DNA of 64,000 bases from Mercurialis annua. Lineage: Eukaryota > Streptophyta > Magnoliopsida > Malpighiales > Euphorbiaceae. Positions 1-10,937 of this stretch are shown here, in pieces (position 1 is the first letter of the stretch; each line of letters opens with the position of its first letter). The notes beneath the pieces were generated by a model, which saw nothing but the letters and a program-made list of their open reading frames with translations, was not told where the DNA came from and did no database searches. Position numbers and translations under genes: made by a program. The stretch spans positions 51,823,665-51,887,664 of the forward strand of contig NC_065570.1 of NCBI RefSeq assembly GCF_937616625.2, written 5' to 3'.

Positions 1-270
1 TATACTTGTCTTGTTCATCCAGTCTTTAAACTATTTTTTGTCCTTATTTGGTTCTTCAACTTAGTGAAAAAATATTTTCAAGTCCTTAAACAAAAAAAAA
101 CGACGTTATTTTGTTAATTTCAAAAATGTAATTTGTTACTCTAAACGGCGTCGATTTTATCAGTTAAGGAATGATTTTTTTGCCAAGTTGAAGGACGAGA
201 TAAGGATAAAAAATAGTTTAAGGATCGAATGAAAAAAAGCAGATATAGTTTAAAGATCTGGAAATGGGTT
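1..270. repeat. Foldback repeat, family E, cut by window edge
   Basis: Two arms are inverted copies of each other. The left arm (about 10-50) carries TTTAAACTATTTTTTGTCC and the right arm (about 195-240) carries its near reverse complement. A second member of the family lies at 16374-16605 and is interrupted by the Copia element. No coding capacity. The left end may lie outside the window. Confidence 0.5.
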
Positions 271-407
271 ATTCCTTTATAAATTTGCATTAATTAGACA
301 TACTTCAAAATTTAATAGAAACACAAACACCTTGTGTTATAAAAAAAAAAGAATTTGAGTATCACGTCGAACCTAAAAAATAGAAATATCACTTCTGCAT
401 TTCAAGA

Positions 408-565
408 CGTAGGCGAATTGGTAAGGCGCTTTTAATTTAAGTGAGGTTACAAGTTCGAACTGTATTCATATATACAGCCGTTTAAAATTTAGAGTTAGAA
501 TTTTACCTTCCGCAAGGAACCTACCTGACTCAAGTTAGAATTAATCTGAATATAGAAAATGTAAC
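408..565 (+). mobile_element. tRNA-derived SINE-like sequence
   Basis: The stretch at 411-430 resembles a tRNA A box (GGCGAATTGGTAAGGCGC), and GGTTACAAGTTCGAAC at 444-459 resembles a pol III B box. The tRNA-unrelated body follows to about 565. This is the layout of plant tRNA-related SINEs. It is not a tRNA gene, since no cloverleaf or acceptor stem closes. I did not find a clean target duplication. Confidence 0.45.
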
Positions 566-1021
566 GGTATCGTCTAATATTTAACACCCGTTCAGAACAA
601 CTCACGTATCTTGTACCACAAAAATACCACTTCTCATATCTTAAGATATTTATATGCTATATTTGGTCTTTAATATTAAAGGTTAATTTTTATTACTCAC
701 ATGAGGTTTGTTTCGAAATACTGCTTCCTCCATAAATTTTAAAAAATTAACTGTTTATTTTCTGACATTTGTGTTTTCTTGACTTATACCCCTCTCCATA
801 AAGAGTTTTTTTTTGTCAACCATAAAGGAGTTTTAGTTAGTTGAAATATAAAATTCAACGGTGAAAAAGTTGATTTTTAAAATTTATGGAGGAAATAGTA
901 TTTCGGGCCAAATTTCATGGCACAATAGTAAGTAACCCTAGTGTTAATAACTTTTGGTTATTTTATATATTTAAAAAATTTAATTTGTATATATTTTTAT
1001 AAAATTGTCCATATTAATTAC
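566..1021. other. AT-rich intergenic, nothing recognised
   Basis: No open frame of note, no RNA gene and no repeat structure that I can support. Confidence 0.5.
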
Positions 1022-1023
1022 TA

Positions 1024-1287
1024 CTCTCTCCGTCCCATTTAAGAAGGGATATATCTTATTTTTATTTGTCTCACTTAAAAAGGTTATATCGTGTTTTTTA
1101 TGCCAATTTATATGAATTTTCCTTTTTTTACCCCTTTTTCTCTTTTCATAATTAATGACTACTAGTCTATTTACAAAATACAACACTATCATAAATAGGG
1201 GTAAAATAAGAAAACACTATAATAGTTAATGCTTTTTTAATTTATGTGAAAAAGTCATATGTCCCTTCTTAAATGGGACGGAGGGAG
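1024..1287. mobile_element. Stowaway-like MITE (Tc1/mariner)
   Basis: The terminal inverted repeats are CTCTCTCCGTCCCATTTAAG on the left and its near reverse complement ending GGGACGGAGGGAG on the right. A TA dinucleotide flanks the left end; the right flank reads AA. The CTCCCTCCGTCCC terminus and TA target are diagnostic of Stowaway MITEs. 264 bp, non-coding. Confidence 0.75.
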
Positions 1288-1431
1288 AAATATTTTTTAA
1301 TCTCACTGAGCTATTTATTAATGTAAATAAACTTAAATAAAAATGATAAATGCTCTTTTAATATTTTGGATCATATTTTTTTCTCAAATGCGATAAATAT
1401 TATGAATTAGAGGGGGCAATAAAATATATTC

Positions 1432-1676
1432 TCCCCGTCTCGAAATAATTGTTCACTTTATTATTTTCAAACAGCTTAAAAACATATTAATTTTTATAAA
1501 TAATTTTTTTAATTATATATTATGAATAATTGACTTCCTTAAAATAATGTCAATAAACCATTAAATTTAAATAAAGGTAACATAAAAAATTAATTTTAAA
1601 AATTATATTTTTTTAAGAAAGACAACTATTAGAACAAAAAAAAAACCGGACTATTATTTTGAATTGAAAAGAGTAT
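1432..1676. mobile_element. Degraded Stowaway-like MITE
   Basis: The left terminus CTCCCCGTCTCGAAATAAT is loosely mirrored by the right end (complement of TTTTGAATTGAAAAGAG), next to a TA. It is probably an old copy of the same class as 1024-1287. The match is imperfect, so confidence is low. Confidence 0.35.
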
Positions 1677-1823
1677 TATTTCTTAAATTAGATTTATTAA
1701 TATATTTATAATTGAATTCTGCATCTTAAAATTCTAGAATTAGTTTTTATACACTGAAGTAAAATAAAAAGTTCAATAAAATTTCAATTTGAGTTGGAAG
1801 ATGCGCATCGCATATTAAATTAA

Positions 1824-2487
1824 GGCCTTGTTTGGTTGAGGGTAAATAGATTAGGGAAGTTGTACTTTCCGGGAAGTAGCAATTTTTTTTTATTTGGTTC
1901 AATTTTTACATTTTACTTCCCGGGAAGTTGGATGTTTGACTTCCCTTTGACTAGGGAAGTAACTTCCCTAGCAAAACCCAAAGAAGTAGAACTTCCCTAA
2001 CATTTTTGTTGGTTTTTTCTAATTTAACCTTAATTCTTTTTTTTTCTTTTAAAATTCATATAAAAATATTTTTATTTATTTCAAAAAATATACTTATATT
2101 ATTTTATAATTGTTATTTATAATAAGTAAATATTTTTATTGAATATTTTATATTATATAAAATTCAAATAAAAAAATATAATTTTTAAATTTTAATATTT
2201 AAAAACTCTCCTAAATAGTACTTGAATCGTAAAATAAAAGATAATAAGCAAAAATTAAATTATTTACTGCTCAGTTTTTAAATTAAAATTAATTGTTTAA
2301 CAATATAAAAATTATCAACGGACATTTATGTCTTTTAGTTAGAAATATAGTATATTATATTAAAATTAATTTTGAACTTCCCGGGAAGTAAAAATTGAAA
2401 CAAGTAACATTTATCAAACTTTCCAGGAACTACACTTCCCGGGAAGTTACTTCCCAGGAATTGCTATAAAACGAACCAAGCGAGGCC
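1824..2487. mobile_element. Tourist-like (PIF/Harbinger) MITE
   Basis: The left terminus GGCCTTGTTTGGTT and the right terminus AACCAAGCGAGGCC are inverted repeats. The element is flanked by the 3-bp duplication TAA (1821-1823 and 2488-2490), as expected for PIF/Harbinger. Both arms also carry inverted copies of a motif based on CTTCCCGGGAAGT. 664 bp with no transposase. Confidence 0.7.
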
Positions 2488-2689
2488 TAAGTTATTTGCA
2501 ATGATAAGTACATTTCGATTTAATTTGACTCCGTTCTAAAATACTAGGAGGGGCCCATGGCCCTCTCAAAAAATTGAATTTTTTTAAAAATATATATGAT
2601 TTAGTATTTTACTTAAAGTTTAAATTTTTTTCAGCTAGACTCATTTAATCTGTATATACCTATTGACTTGGATATTATAATTTTTTTAA

Positions 2690-3927
2690 GGGAAAAGGGT
2701 CATTCATGCCCCTAAGGTTTAGGGTCTGGATCAAGTAAGCCCTCAACGTCCGGAAAGGTTCATCCATGCCCCCAACGTTTGTAAAAATTGACAATCAGGC
2801 CCCTTAGTTTAACGCCGTTTCATTGCTCCTAAGACTCCGTTAGTGTGATCCTACGTGGCAGAGATAAAAGGATCATTTATGCCCCTAAGGTTTTGGTTCG
2901 TGATCAGATGAGCCCTTAGCGTTTGAAAAAGGTTCACTTATGCCCCTAACGTTTGAAAAGGTTCATTTTTGCCCTCAACGTTTGAAAAAATGAACAGTTA
3001 GGCCCTAGTTTAACGCTGTGTCATTGCTTTCCAAACTCTACTAGTGTGATCCTACATGGCTAATTTTTAGTGTTTTCCATTAATCGAACCGTAAGCAACC
3101 AATATCGAACATTTAATCGGTAATAATTCTCCGATATCATTGAAGACGATTAAACATAATTAATAATGAAACGTAATTATAAAAAAATAATCAATTTATT
3201 CATCTTCTTCATGTGTTTCGATTCGACAATTACTTTCCTCCAAAAATTAGAAACCCAACAATTATATAAAAAGTTAACTGAAAATATAAAAATTGTATTA
3301 TTTTTCATTTGGCGTTCCATCTCATGCACTGCCTCCTTCTACCTCACCAAACATTTCTTTTTTTTTTCCGTCTCTGGCATTGCGAGTTTCGTCAAACAAG
3401 ATACCGATTAATGAAGAGAATTCTTTATTCGATTGTTGGAAAAGGATAGTCTATCGGGTTAGCTCGGTCTTGTAATAAACTGACTTTGCAACGACAGACT
3501 ATTGTTGCTGAGAGAAAGACTGTCACCATAGAGAAAAATTTGACGGTAAAAATTAGCTACGTAGGATCACACTAACGGAGTCTGGAAAGCAATGTGACGG
3601 TGTTAAACTGGGGGCCTAACTGTTCATTTTTCAAATGTTGGGGGGCATAAGTGAACCTTTTTAAACGTCGGGGGCATAAGTGAACCTTTTTCAAACGTTG
3701 AGGGCTCATTTGATCCTGGACTCAAACCTTAGGTGCATAAATGATCCTTTTATCTTTGCCACGTAGGATCACATTAACGGAGTTTTAGGAGCAATGAAAC
3801 GGCGTTAAACCGAGGGGCCTGATTGTCCATTTTTACAAACGTTGGGGGCGTAGATGAACCTTTCTGAACGTTGAGGGCTTACTTGATCCAGACCCCAAAC
3901 GTTAGGGGCATGAATGACCCTTTTCCC
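2690..3927. mobile_element. MULE-like foldback MITE with ~380-bp arms
   Basis: The left arm (2690-~3070) and right arm (~3549-3927) are long inverted repeats that start GGGAAAAGGGTCATTCATGC. The 9-bp duplication TTTTTTTAA (2681-2689, 3928-3936) flanks the element exactly. Each arm holds internal near-repeats of a unit reading like CATTTATGCCCCTAAGGTTT, so the arm is itself partly tandem. The ~480-bp spacer has no convincing ORF. Long TIRs plus a 9-bp duplication point to the Mutator-like superfamily. Confidence 0.75.
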
Positions 3928-4377
3928 TTTTTTTAATTCAAAATTGAATAATCTTTTATTCTCTCTCTATATATATAATAATAACATGGTATTGTAAATT
4001 ATTGCTTTTAAATTATTTAAGATTTATTTTATGAAATATATTCAAATTTGTTTATAATAACTTAGTTATAAGCTAAATAGCATGAACAGTTTATTAAATC
4101 GACGTTTTCTGTTCTTGAAAAATTGGTGTTTCAAATTTAAAACTTCATTTTTAATTAAAAAAAATCGTAAAATAACATTATTTCACCATATTCATAAAAA
4201 AAAACATTATCTCACCATATTAATATCGAGTGTGTTATTTTTCATATCCGTAGTCATGTTAAATTTCATAAATTGGCCCCTACAAAATGAAGTGTCTAAG
4301 TTCGCCATTGTAAATGCAAATGCCTCCATACCATGAGGCAAATGAAAAGAAAAGAAGTGTTTCTTTTATAAATTAAA

Positions 4378-4725
4378 AGTTAAATGTCGTAAAAAGGCTA
4401 AAACTTTCATAAAAGTTTTACAAAAGTTCTGACCTTTTAATTTTATCGATTTTGGCCAAAACTGATTATTTGGTTTCACAAAAGTCCTGACCTTTTAATT
4501 TTGTCGATTTTGGCTAAAAATGGATTATTTGGTTTCACAAAAGTCCTGACCTTTCAATATATATGCATGCCACGTATGCGCCACATAGGTAAAATTGAAA
4601 TCAAATTGAGAGTTGGCCACAATTGAAACCAAATAATATGTTTTTGGCCAAAATCGATAAAATTAAAAGGTCATGATTTTTGTGAAACTTTTATAAAAAG
4701 TTTGACCTTTTTACCACATTTGGCC
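4378..4725. mobile_element. MULE-like foldback MITE
   Basis: 348-bp element with inverted arms. The right terminus reads (complement) GGCCAAATGTGGTAAAAAGG and the left is the diverged match AGTTAAATGTCGTAAAAAGG. The 9-bp target duplication TAAATTAAA lies at 4369-4377 and 4726-4734. Internally, a motif like GACCTTTTAATTTTGTCGAT is repeated. Non-coding. Confidence 0.7.
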
Positions 4726-4734
4726 TAAATTAAA

Positions 4735-5437
4735 TATGCATTTTCTACTGCTTATTATCTGATTTCTTTTTGGGTTCACTAATTGATTGATTAACAATGT
4801 TATTAATTAGACTGGATGTGTGCTTTGTGCCTGTCAGTTGTTTTCATTATACAATCAAATATTAGTACTTAGTAGTATAATCTTTCATTGTCTCAATTAT
4901 AGAAATTAATTAATACACTTTTAATGCTATGGTTAACTTTACTTGATGTTAACTAATTACTATAAAATATATCAATATCTTCACCAGTAATGTTATGTAA
5001 CCCTCTTTTCTAATTTATCTTTTTAAACCCACATGATGTGACAATAAAAAAAATGGATGAATTAATTGATTTTTGAGACGTATATTTTTAAAAGAAAATT
5101 GAATGAATAAAATACTGACATATAAGGAAGAACATTTAAGATGGTATAAATGGTGGATTAAATAATATTTTTCTATCTTCACGCTGTAGTATAAATTTTC
5201 TCAGCATAAGTTCTACATTGTATTTGGTGCAAGTAATTACTTCATTCAACTATTATAAATATAGTCTTTTAAATGTTATTGATTTTTATTTGAATTAAAA
5301 ATATCATTACTACTACACAAAAAACATAAAACTATACTGGTGCATTTAGTATTGTTTTTCAGCTTAAAAATTCAACAATTAAAATTAAATACCTATTTTA
5401 GATACTTAACGTCTCTGATTCTATTTTTCACCTATAA
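4735..5437. other. AT-rich intergenic, nothing recognised
   Basis: No gene, RNA or repeat structure is seen in this ~700-bp stretch. Confidence 0.5.
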
Positions 5438-5446
5438 TATATTAAT

Positions 5447-5762
5447 GACTTAAATGCACTAAAAATCACCAACTTTCGCGTATTTTGGTATTTAACATAA
5501 TCTTTTAATTTTGGCGTATTTAACATGAACTTTCTAATTTTTTGCAATTAAGACCACGTGTGTTTTTCTTTGAAAAATAGTGTCATTTTACATCCAAAAC
5601 GGCGTCATTTTAATCTAAAACGGTATCGTTTTACATCCAAAACGGTGTCAGTGTCCTTAATTGCAAAATTTTGAAAGTTCATGTACTTTTTTGCCTAAAT
5701 TAAAAGATTATATTAAATACCAAAAACACACAAAAGTTTGTGATTTTTGGTGCATTTAAGCC
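5447..5762. mobile_element. MULE-like foldback MITE
   Basis: TIRs are GACTTAAATGCACTAAAAAT on the left and the near reverse complement ending GCATTTAAGCC on the right. The 9-bp target duplication TATATTAAT is at 5438-5446 and 5763-5771. The right-hand ~100 bp of this MITE is also present in the second copy of the 329-bp duplication (from 6548), so the MITE predates that duplication. Confidence 0.75.
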
Positions 5763-5989
5763 TATATTAATTGTTAATAATATATTTCAGAAGAGATAAA
5801 ATGCATGCCTCTATCACTAAAAGTATGCACACATTTGAAGAAAACGTGTCACATTATGGATAGTGCTTATAGATCAGTTACCCCTACAATATATCAATAA
5901 TCAGAGTACAACATTATATATAAACTAAGTTGTTACAAGAATATAAGAAAAACATATAGTTAATCAAATACAAGATAAAATATGAGTAT
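5661..5989 (+). repeat. 329-bp direct repeat, copy 1
   Basis: Nearly identical to 6548-6876, with a handful of differences by eye and the same length. It begins TTGCAAAATTTTGAAAGTTC and ends GATAAAATATGAGTAT. Its right edge abuts exactly the 5' terminus (TGATAAC) of the LTR fragment. Confidence 0.85.
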
Positions 5990-6547
5990 TGATAACGGAC
6001 CAATAACACGAAGGCGGTGAAACAGCCTCACCCACATCACACCTCACTCGGTTAAGCAAATATAGGAATCCAGGCGCCAAAAAATCATCACAACCGACCT
6101 GCTAGGAATAAAGGTCATGGCGAAACACAAAACATGACAGAATCACCTCGGAACAGTCCACGAAACTTACATCAGGGCGGATCTTGGTATACCTTTTCCC
6201 CCGACCTTGCGATGTAACAAACTCTAAAAACAGAATCTGACACACAGATGAATCCATGCGCTGCATATCTTACTCGATAAGCGAGATGTGACGAGGGCGT
6301 GCCACATCAGCTAACCAATTCCGTGGGGACCAAAAAGAGCAGTGATCCACTGCGGGACACACGTGCCAGGAAAAACTATATAAACCACCTTATCAACAAA
6401 CCCTAAAGGTATCTCTTTTTCTTACTCTACACCTTTTCTCTTCTTTTCTCTTCTTCTTTCTTCTCCCCCACGCAAACACTGACTTGATCGTCGGAGCGAA
6501 TTGCCGGTGACCTCCACCGGTATTTCGTCTGACTTTCTGTGCTCTTG
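5990..6547 (+). mobile_element. Truncated LTR related to the Tat element
   Basis: It starts TGATAACGG. Its second half matches, with divergence, the LTR of the Gypsy element at 29181-40695, shown in the transcription sense: CTATATAAACCACCTTATCA, the CT-rich leader, then TTGATCGTCGGAGCGAATT and CCGGTGACCTCCACCGG. It stops at CTCTTGTT, about 45 bp short of the expected end. The first half is more diverged. It is an older solo or fragmentary LTR in + orientation, set between two 329-bp direct repeats. Confidence 0.8.
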
Positions 6548-6876
6548 TTGCAAAATTTTGAAAGTTCATGTATTTTTTTGTCTAAATTAAAAGATTATGT
6601 TAAATACCAAAAACACGCAAAAGTTTGTGATTTTTGGTGCATTTAAGCCTATATTAATTGTTAATAATATATTTCAGAAGAGATAAAATGCATGCCTCTA
6701 TCACTAAAAGTATGCACACATTTGAAGAAAACGTGTCACATTATGGATAGTGCTTATAGATCAGTTACCCCTACAATATATCAATAATCAGAGTACAACA
6801 TTATATATAAACTAAGTTGTTACAAGAAGATAAGAAAAACATATAGTGAATCAAATACAAGATAAAATATGAGTAT
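6548..6876 (+). repeat. 329-bp direct repeat, copy 2
   Basis: Second copy of 5661-5989, starting immediately after the truncated LTR; the TTG is shared as microhomology. After GAGTAT at 6876 the two copies diverge completely. Confidence 0.85.
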
Positions 6877-7408
6877 GAATTCAAATATGTGATAATCTAT
6901 ATCACATTACCGGCCCCTTCAAAACAATGTTGGATGAGCTTGAGGTTTTAGCAAAGATCGTAGATGTTAAAAGTGAGTCGCATGCATTGCTAAACATACC
7001 GAGCTGGTCATCAGATGACATAAACTTTACAAAAAATTTGGTATGGGGAACTTGTTCCTGAATAAATGAAGATTTAATTTAATGTTCTTTGTTCGAGTAT
7101 GAAATATTAGATTCGAAGAAAGATAAACAACCCTAATATTATCATATCACAAGATTGGTGAAGTTGTAGTTGGAAATCCAAATTTTTTAGTAATGATTGT
7201 AGCAATAATATTTTAGCCCCACCATTTGCGATAGTCTTGTAGTCGCCCTTCTTTAAGCTTATGAGAAATCGTAGTTTGTTTCTTGACCTGCCACGAAACA
7301 AGATTATTTCCTAAACATGCATCCTACTTACTAGTAGAGCGTCGATCATCTGGACAACCGCACTAATCACTGTCCGTAAAATAACATAGTTGCATATTCA
7401 AGTCATAA
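6877..7408. other. Intergenic, nothing recognised
   Basis: No gene-like ORF or repeat structure. A short frame at 7107-7301 on the minus strand has no recognisable features and is not called. Confidence 0.5.
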
Positions 7409-7472
7409 GGGTTAATTACATATAAAATCATGACATTTGTACCAAGTTTCAAAAATAACATAACCTTAAAAA

Positions 7473-7664
7473 CGTGTCAATCACAGACACCACCTTTCAT
7501 TTTTTTTTTTCAAAAATAACATCGGCGATTTTTAGTGACATTTTTGCTGACGTGGCATGATACATGGCAGACTCATCGGGTATTCAAGTCAGCAAAATTT
7601 CACCGAAAAAAATGTCCTTGATGAAATTGAAAAGAAATGAAAGGCGGTGTCTGTGATTGACACG
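7473..7664. mobile_element. Nested MULE-like MITE
   Basis: TIRs are CGTGTCAATCACAGACACC on the left and GGTGTCTGTGATTGACACG on the right, i.e. perfect inverted repeats. The flanks CCTTAAAAA and TTTTAAAAA resemble an imperfect 9-bp duplication. It interrupts the left arm of the larger foldback element; the right arm lacks it, which proves the nesting order. Confidence 0.7.
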
Positions 7665-7939
7665 TTTTAAAAACTGGATTGCTAAACACCACCCGGTTTT
7701 ACTTACCACCGCACAGGCAAAAGACATTTCTGCCCTTTTAGCAAAATTTTGAAAAAAAAAGTTCTCTCAACTCATTCGAATACATTCGAACAAATACGTA
7801 AAAAATCGATTAAAATGACGAACAACGAGTACAATTCATCGGATAACGAGTATCGACGTTCGGAAACAACCCCCGATAAATATTTTTTTAAAAAAAAACT
7901 AGAAATAAATAATTTTTTTAAAATTTTTTAAGGAGGGAC

Positions 7940-8275
7940 GTTTACATTTCACGTCCCCTCCAGAGGAGTGGACGCCGGAAAGCGGCGTCCCCTCCTCTGG
8001 AGAGGACGTGGATTTCCCACGTCCTCTTCTGAAGAGGGGACGTCGTTCGTCCCCTCTTCAGGAGAGGACGTGGGAAATCCACGTCTCCTCCTCTGGAGAG
8101 GACGTGGATTTCCCACGTCCTCTCCTGAAGAGAGGACGTCGTTCGTCCCCTCTTCAGGAGAGGACGTGGGAAATCCACGTCCTCTCCAGAGGAGGGGACG
8201 CCGCTTTCCGGCGTCCTCTCCTCTGGAAGGGACGCCGGACGTCCCCTTTTCAGGCGGAGGGGACGCCGGAAAAGC
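7940..8275. repeat. GC-rich tandem array of short hairpins
   Basis: Tandem units of about 95 bp (second copy from ~8093), each a series of short stem-loops: GGACGTGG-ATTTC-CCACGTCC, CCTCTTCTGAAGAGG, GGACG-TCGTT-CGTCC, and at the flanks GGACGCCG-GAAAG-CGGCGTCC. The block stands out sharply in base composition from the AT-rich surroundings, and it is also palindromic as a whole. Confidence 0.8.
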
Positions 8276-8689
8276 AGAAAAAAAAAATTAAAAATTATTT
8301 TTTATCTCGAAAAAGCCGGAACATATTGTTTCCGAACGTCGATACTCGTTATCCGATGAATTGTACTCGTTGTTCGTCATTTTAATCGACTTTTTACGTA
8401 TTTGTTTGAATGTATTCGAATGAGTTAAGAGAACTTTTTTTTTTAAAATTTTGCTAAAAGGGTAGAAATGTCTTTTGCCTGTGCGGTGGTAAGTAAAACT
8501 GGGCGGTGTTTAGCAACACCCTTTAAAAATCATGTTATTTTTAAACTTGGTGCAAAGGTCATGATTTTATATGTAATTAATCTCATGCATAAATGCACAA
8601 CCCGATTTCAGCGACCACGACCGATGTTAGGGAATGAAAATGTTAGCTTCGAAATCCATAACAAGTCTAAAAATCCGTAACAAGCCTGA

Positions 8690-8775
8690 AAATCTTACTT
8701 GAACATCGGAGCAAACGTCCGGTGACCCCACCGGAGTTTCTTCTGACCTCTGTGTTCTAGTGTGTGCAGGTGTCT
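8690..8775 (+). mobile_element. Short relic of a Tat-type LTR
   Basis: The run ACTTGAACATCGGAGCAAAC followed by CCGGTGACCCCACCGG and TTTCTTCTGACCTCTGTG aligns with the 3' part of the Tat LTR (compare 6482-6545). Only about 70-90 bp survives. Confidence 0.55.
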
Positions 8776-9840
8776 CGGAACTCGGATCCATTTGATGATT
8801 TATCAATACAATACCGTTTGAATTATAGTTTATTAGTAAACCGCTGACAATCAAACTTGTGTTTTTTGATAGTAATATTTTTAATAAATTCAAGGTCACA
8901 TTATTTTAAGTACTGTTTGGATACGAAATTAAAGTAGAAAAACAGTTGGGATAAATTTTTCAAAATTGGGGATTGTTATTAAAAAATACCCAGACTACAA
9001 CTCAGCTGTTGAAATTATAAGACTGATGCAAACAACTCATATTAATTACAGTTATATTTCATTAGAAAATGATTAATAATATTAATTTTATAAATTTAAG
9101 AAAAAAATTGCTCTAAATTATAAATATAATTTTAATGAGTACATATCAGTACCTCTTACCTCTGTATTATGATAATGCATGAGCGCTTTCAATGTTGTTA
9201 AAAGGTCATTTTCAGGTCAGTCCAATCACAAATATAATACAACGAAGAGGTATACAAAGTATACATACGCATATACTGTGGGCATTTCATTTTCGTTTTC
9301 AACCCCTACATTTTCAGAAGTTTTCTAAATCTGCACCCTGCTACTAAAATTACTAACAAATTGAGCAATCAAGGCTCTAAATGCACCCTGCATTTTGCAC
9401 ATGATTTCTTGAGAATATCATGCCATAAGGATTTCAGTAATACCAGTCAGAACTAGTACAAATCCAGATCCATGCATTGATGCATATGATTTTTCTATAA
9501 TTTTCTGCAATTTTTTTATATTATTTATTGTTTGCTTTTCTAAAAATTTAACTGCATGAGCTGTATAAGAATTTTTCTACCATTTATATTTATGTAATGC
9601 CTACTGTATATTGTTGGACCACCTTTCATAACATTCCGACTCTTGTGAACGTTAGGTGAACCCTATTGGCCACAATATATATAGCGCAAATATTTGAAAC
9701 GTTATAAACTTAGTAAGCCTCTTATTTAATTTAATTTTATCCTTCATTTGACTTCAATGTTATTAATTTTATAAAATAGATTTGCAAAGTGAATTCTTCA
9801 GTAAATTTAACATAATTGTATTTTTTTTTTATAGAATTAG
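8776..9840. other. Intergenic, nothing recognised
   Basis: AT-rich, with no gene, RNA or clear repeat. Confidence 0.5.
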
Positions 9841-9986
9841 CTAGTGGGTTATTTCTAAAGTATGAAAAGTAGGGGGATGAAAAAGAAAGGAAGAAAAATA
9901 GAAAAAAATTCACTCACTTTTTTGTTGCATTAAAAAGGAAAAATAAGAGAAATGAAAACATAGGTTGAAAATTGAAGAAAAAGGGT
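9841..9986 (+). repeat. ~145-bp direct repeat, copy 1
   Basis: TAGTGGGTTATTTCTAAAGT, AAGTAGGGGGATGAAAA and ACTTTTTTGTTGCA recur in the same order at 10731-10877, just upstream of the GRAS gene. The copies have diverged by several substitutions and small indels. Confidence 0.75.
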
Positions 9987-10730
9987 ATCGAAATAAAGGG
10001 AATTTCTTACCGGACCTAATCTATAAAAAAAAAATGGACTTAGCCAATCAATATTAACAAAATAAAAAATGAGAGGAAAATATATTAAACTTATTAACAT
10101 TTGATTGATTTAGCCCTTTCATTTCTCATAAACCGAGTGTGGGTAAAATATCTCAAAAATATTATAATAAAATTGCCATTTTTAAGGCTAAATCCACTTT
10201 AGATTCCCATATTTTTACTTTAAAATTGTCTTTATCTGATTTTTTTTATAATTATGTCTTCATCTAGTCTTAATATTTGATCTATTTTAAATTTATATAT
10301 TTTTTTGGATGGAAAATGAGCGTGTATCACACTCACCATATATTGCCGGTGAAAATATAAATGTCCAACTGACTTGACACGTAAGAAAAATGGACGACGT
10401 CATTAAATTTGAAAAGGAATCTGATAAAAAAAATTTTATAATACAAGAGCCTATTGAAGAAAAAATTTTAAAAAAAGGAACTGATAAATAAAAATTTAAA
10501 AAAATAGGGACATGTTGTCATTTTTAATGTAAAAATTGTTAACCACTTAACGACGACTGATATATCATAATTTCCGTCTACAAAAAGATTCATTAAATAA
10601 AATACAAATAATATATATTTGTCAAAAAAAAATATATGAATAAATTGAATAACAATCTTTGAAGAAGAACTATATAAATAAATAAAAAATAAGTATAGGA
10701 GCTTTTTAACGGAGTGACCAAATAAATAAA
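9987..10730. other. AT-rich spacer between direct repeats
   Basis: About 745 bp between the two ~145-bp repeats. It could be an inserted element or simply what was duplicated around. I see no clean terminal repeats and no ORF. Confidence 0.4.
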
Positions 10731-10877
10731 TAGTGGGTTATTTCCAAAGTATGAAAAGTAGGGGGATGAAAATGACAGAGGGAAAAAAGGAAAATTTCAC
10801 TGACTTTTTTGTTGCAGAAAAAAGGAAAAATAATGGGTGAAAAATTGAAGAAAAAGGTAGGAAAATATGAAAACATA
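10731..10877 (+). repeat. ~145-bp direct repeat, copy 2, upstream of GRAS gene
   Basis: Second copy of 9841-9986. It ends about 290 bp before the GRAS start codon, so any promoter signal inside it exists twice. Confidence 0.7.
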
Positions 10878-10937
10878 ATTACCATTTGGTTGAATTAAAA
10901 TAGTTTAGTAAATGGGCACTGTAATTAAAATTAGAAG

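Larger units (their letters stand above)
7409..8584. mobile_element. Large foldback element with hairpin-rich core
   Basis: The outer ends are inverted: GGTTAATTACATATAAAATC at 7410 mirrors GATTTTATATGTAATTAATC at 8563-8582. The inner arms (~7665-7880 and ~8325-8525) are long inverted copies; both carry the CACCACCGCACAGGC-type segment and the TTAAAATGACGAACAACGAG segment. The left arm is split by a nested MITE (7473-7664). Between the arms is a GC-rich core (7940-8275). Open frames in the core exist only because its tandem units lack stops; I do not call them genes. No clean target duplication was found. Confidence 0.7.

Noticed and set aside
4082..4336. 84-codon ORF with a hydrophobic segment
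   Set aside because: AT-rich chance frame with no similarity, no leader features and adjoining transposons.
7942..8385. Overlapping proline/arginine-rich frames on both strands
   Set aside because: They arise because the GC-rich hairpin array has no stop codons in several frames; three frames are open at once and the peptides merely repeat.
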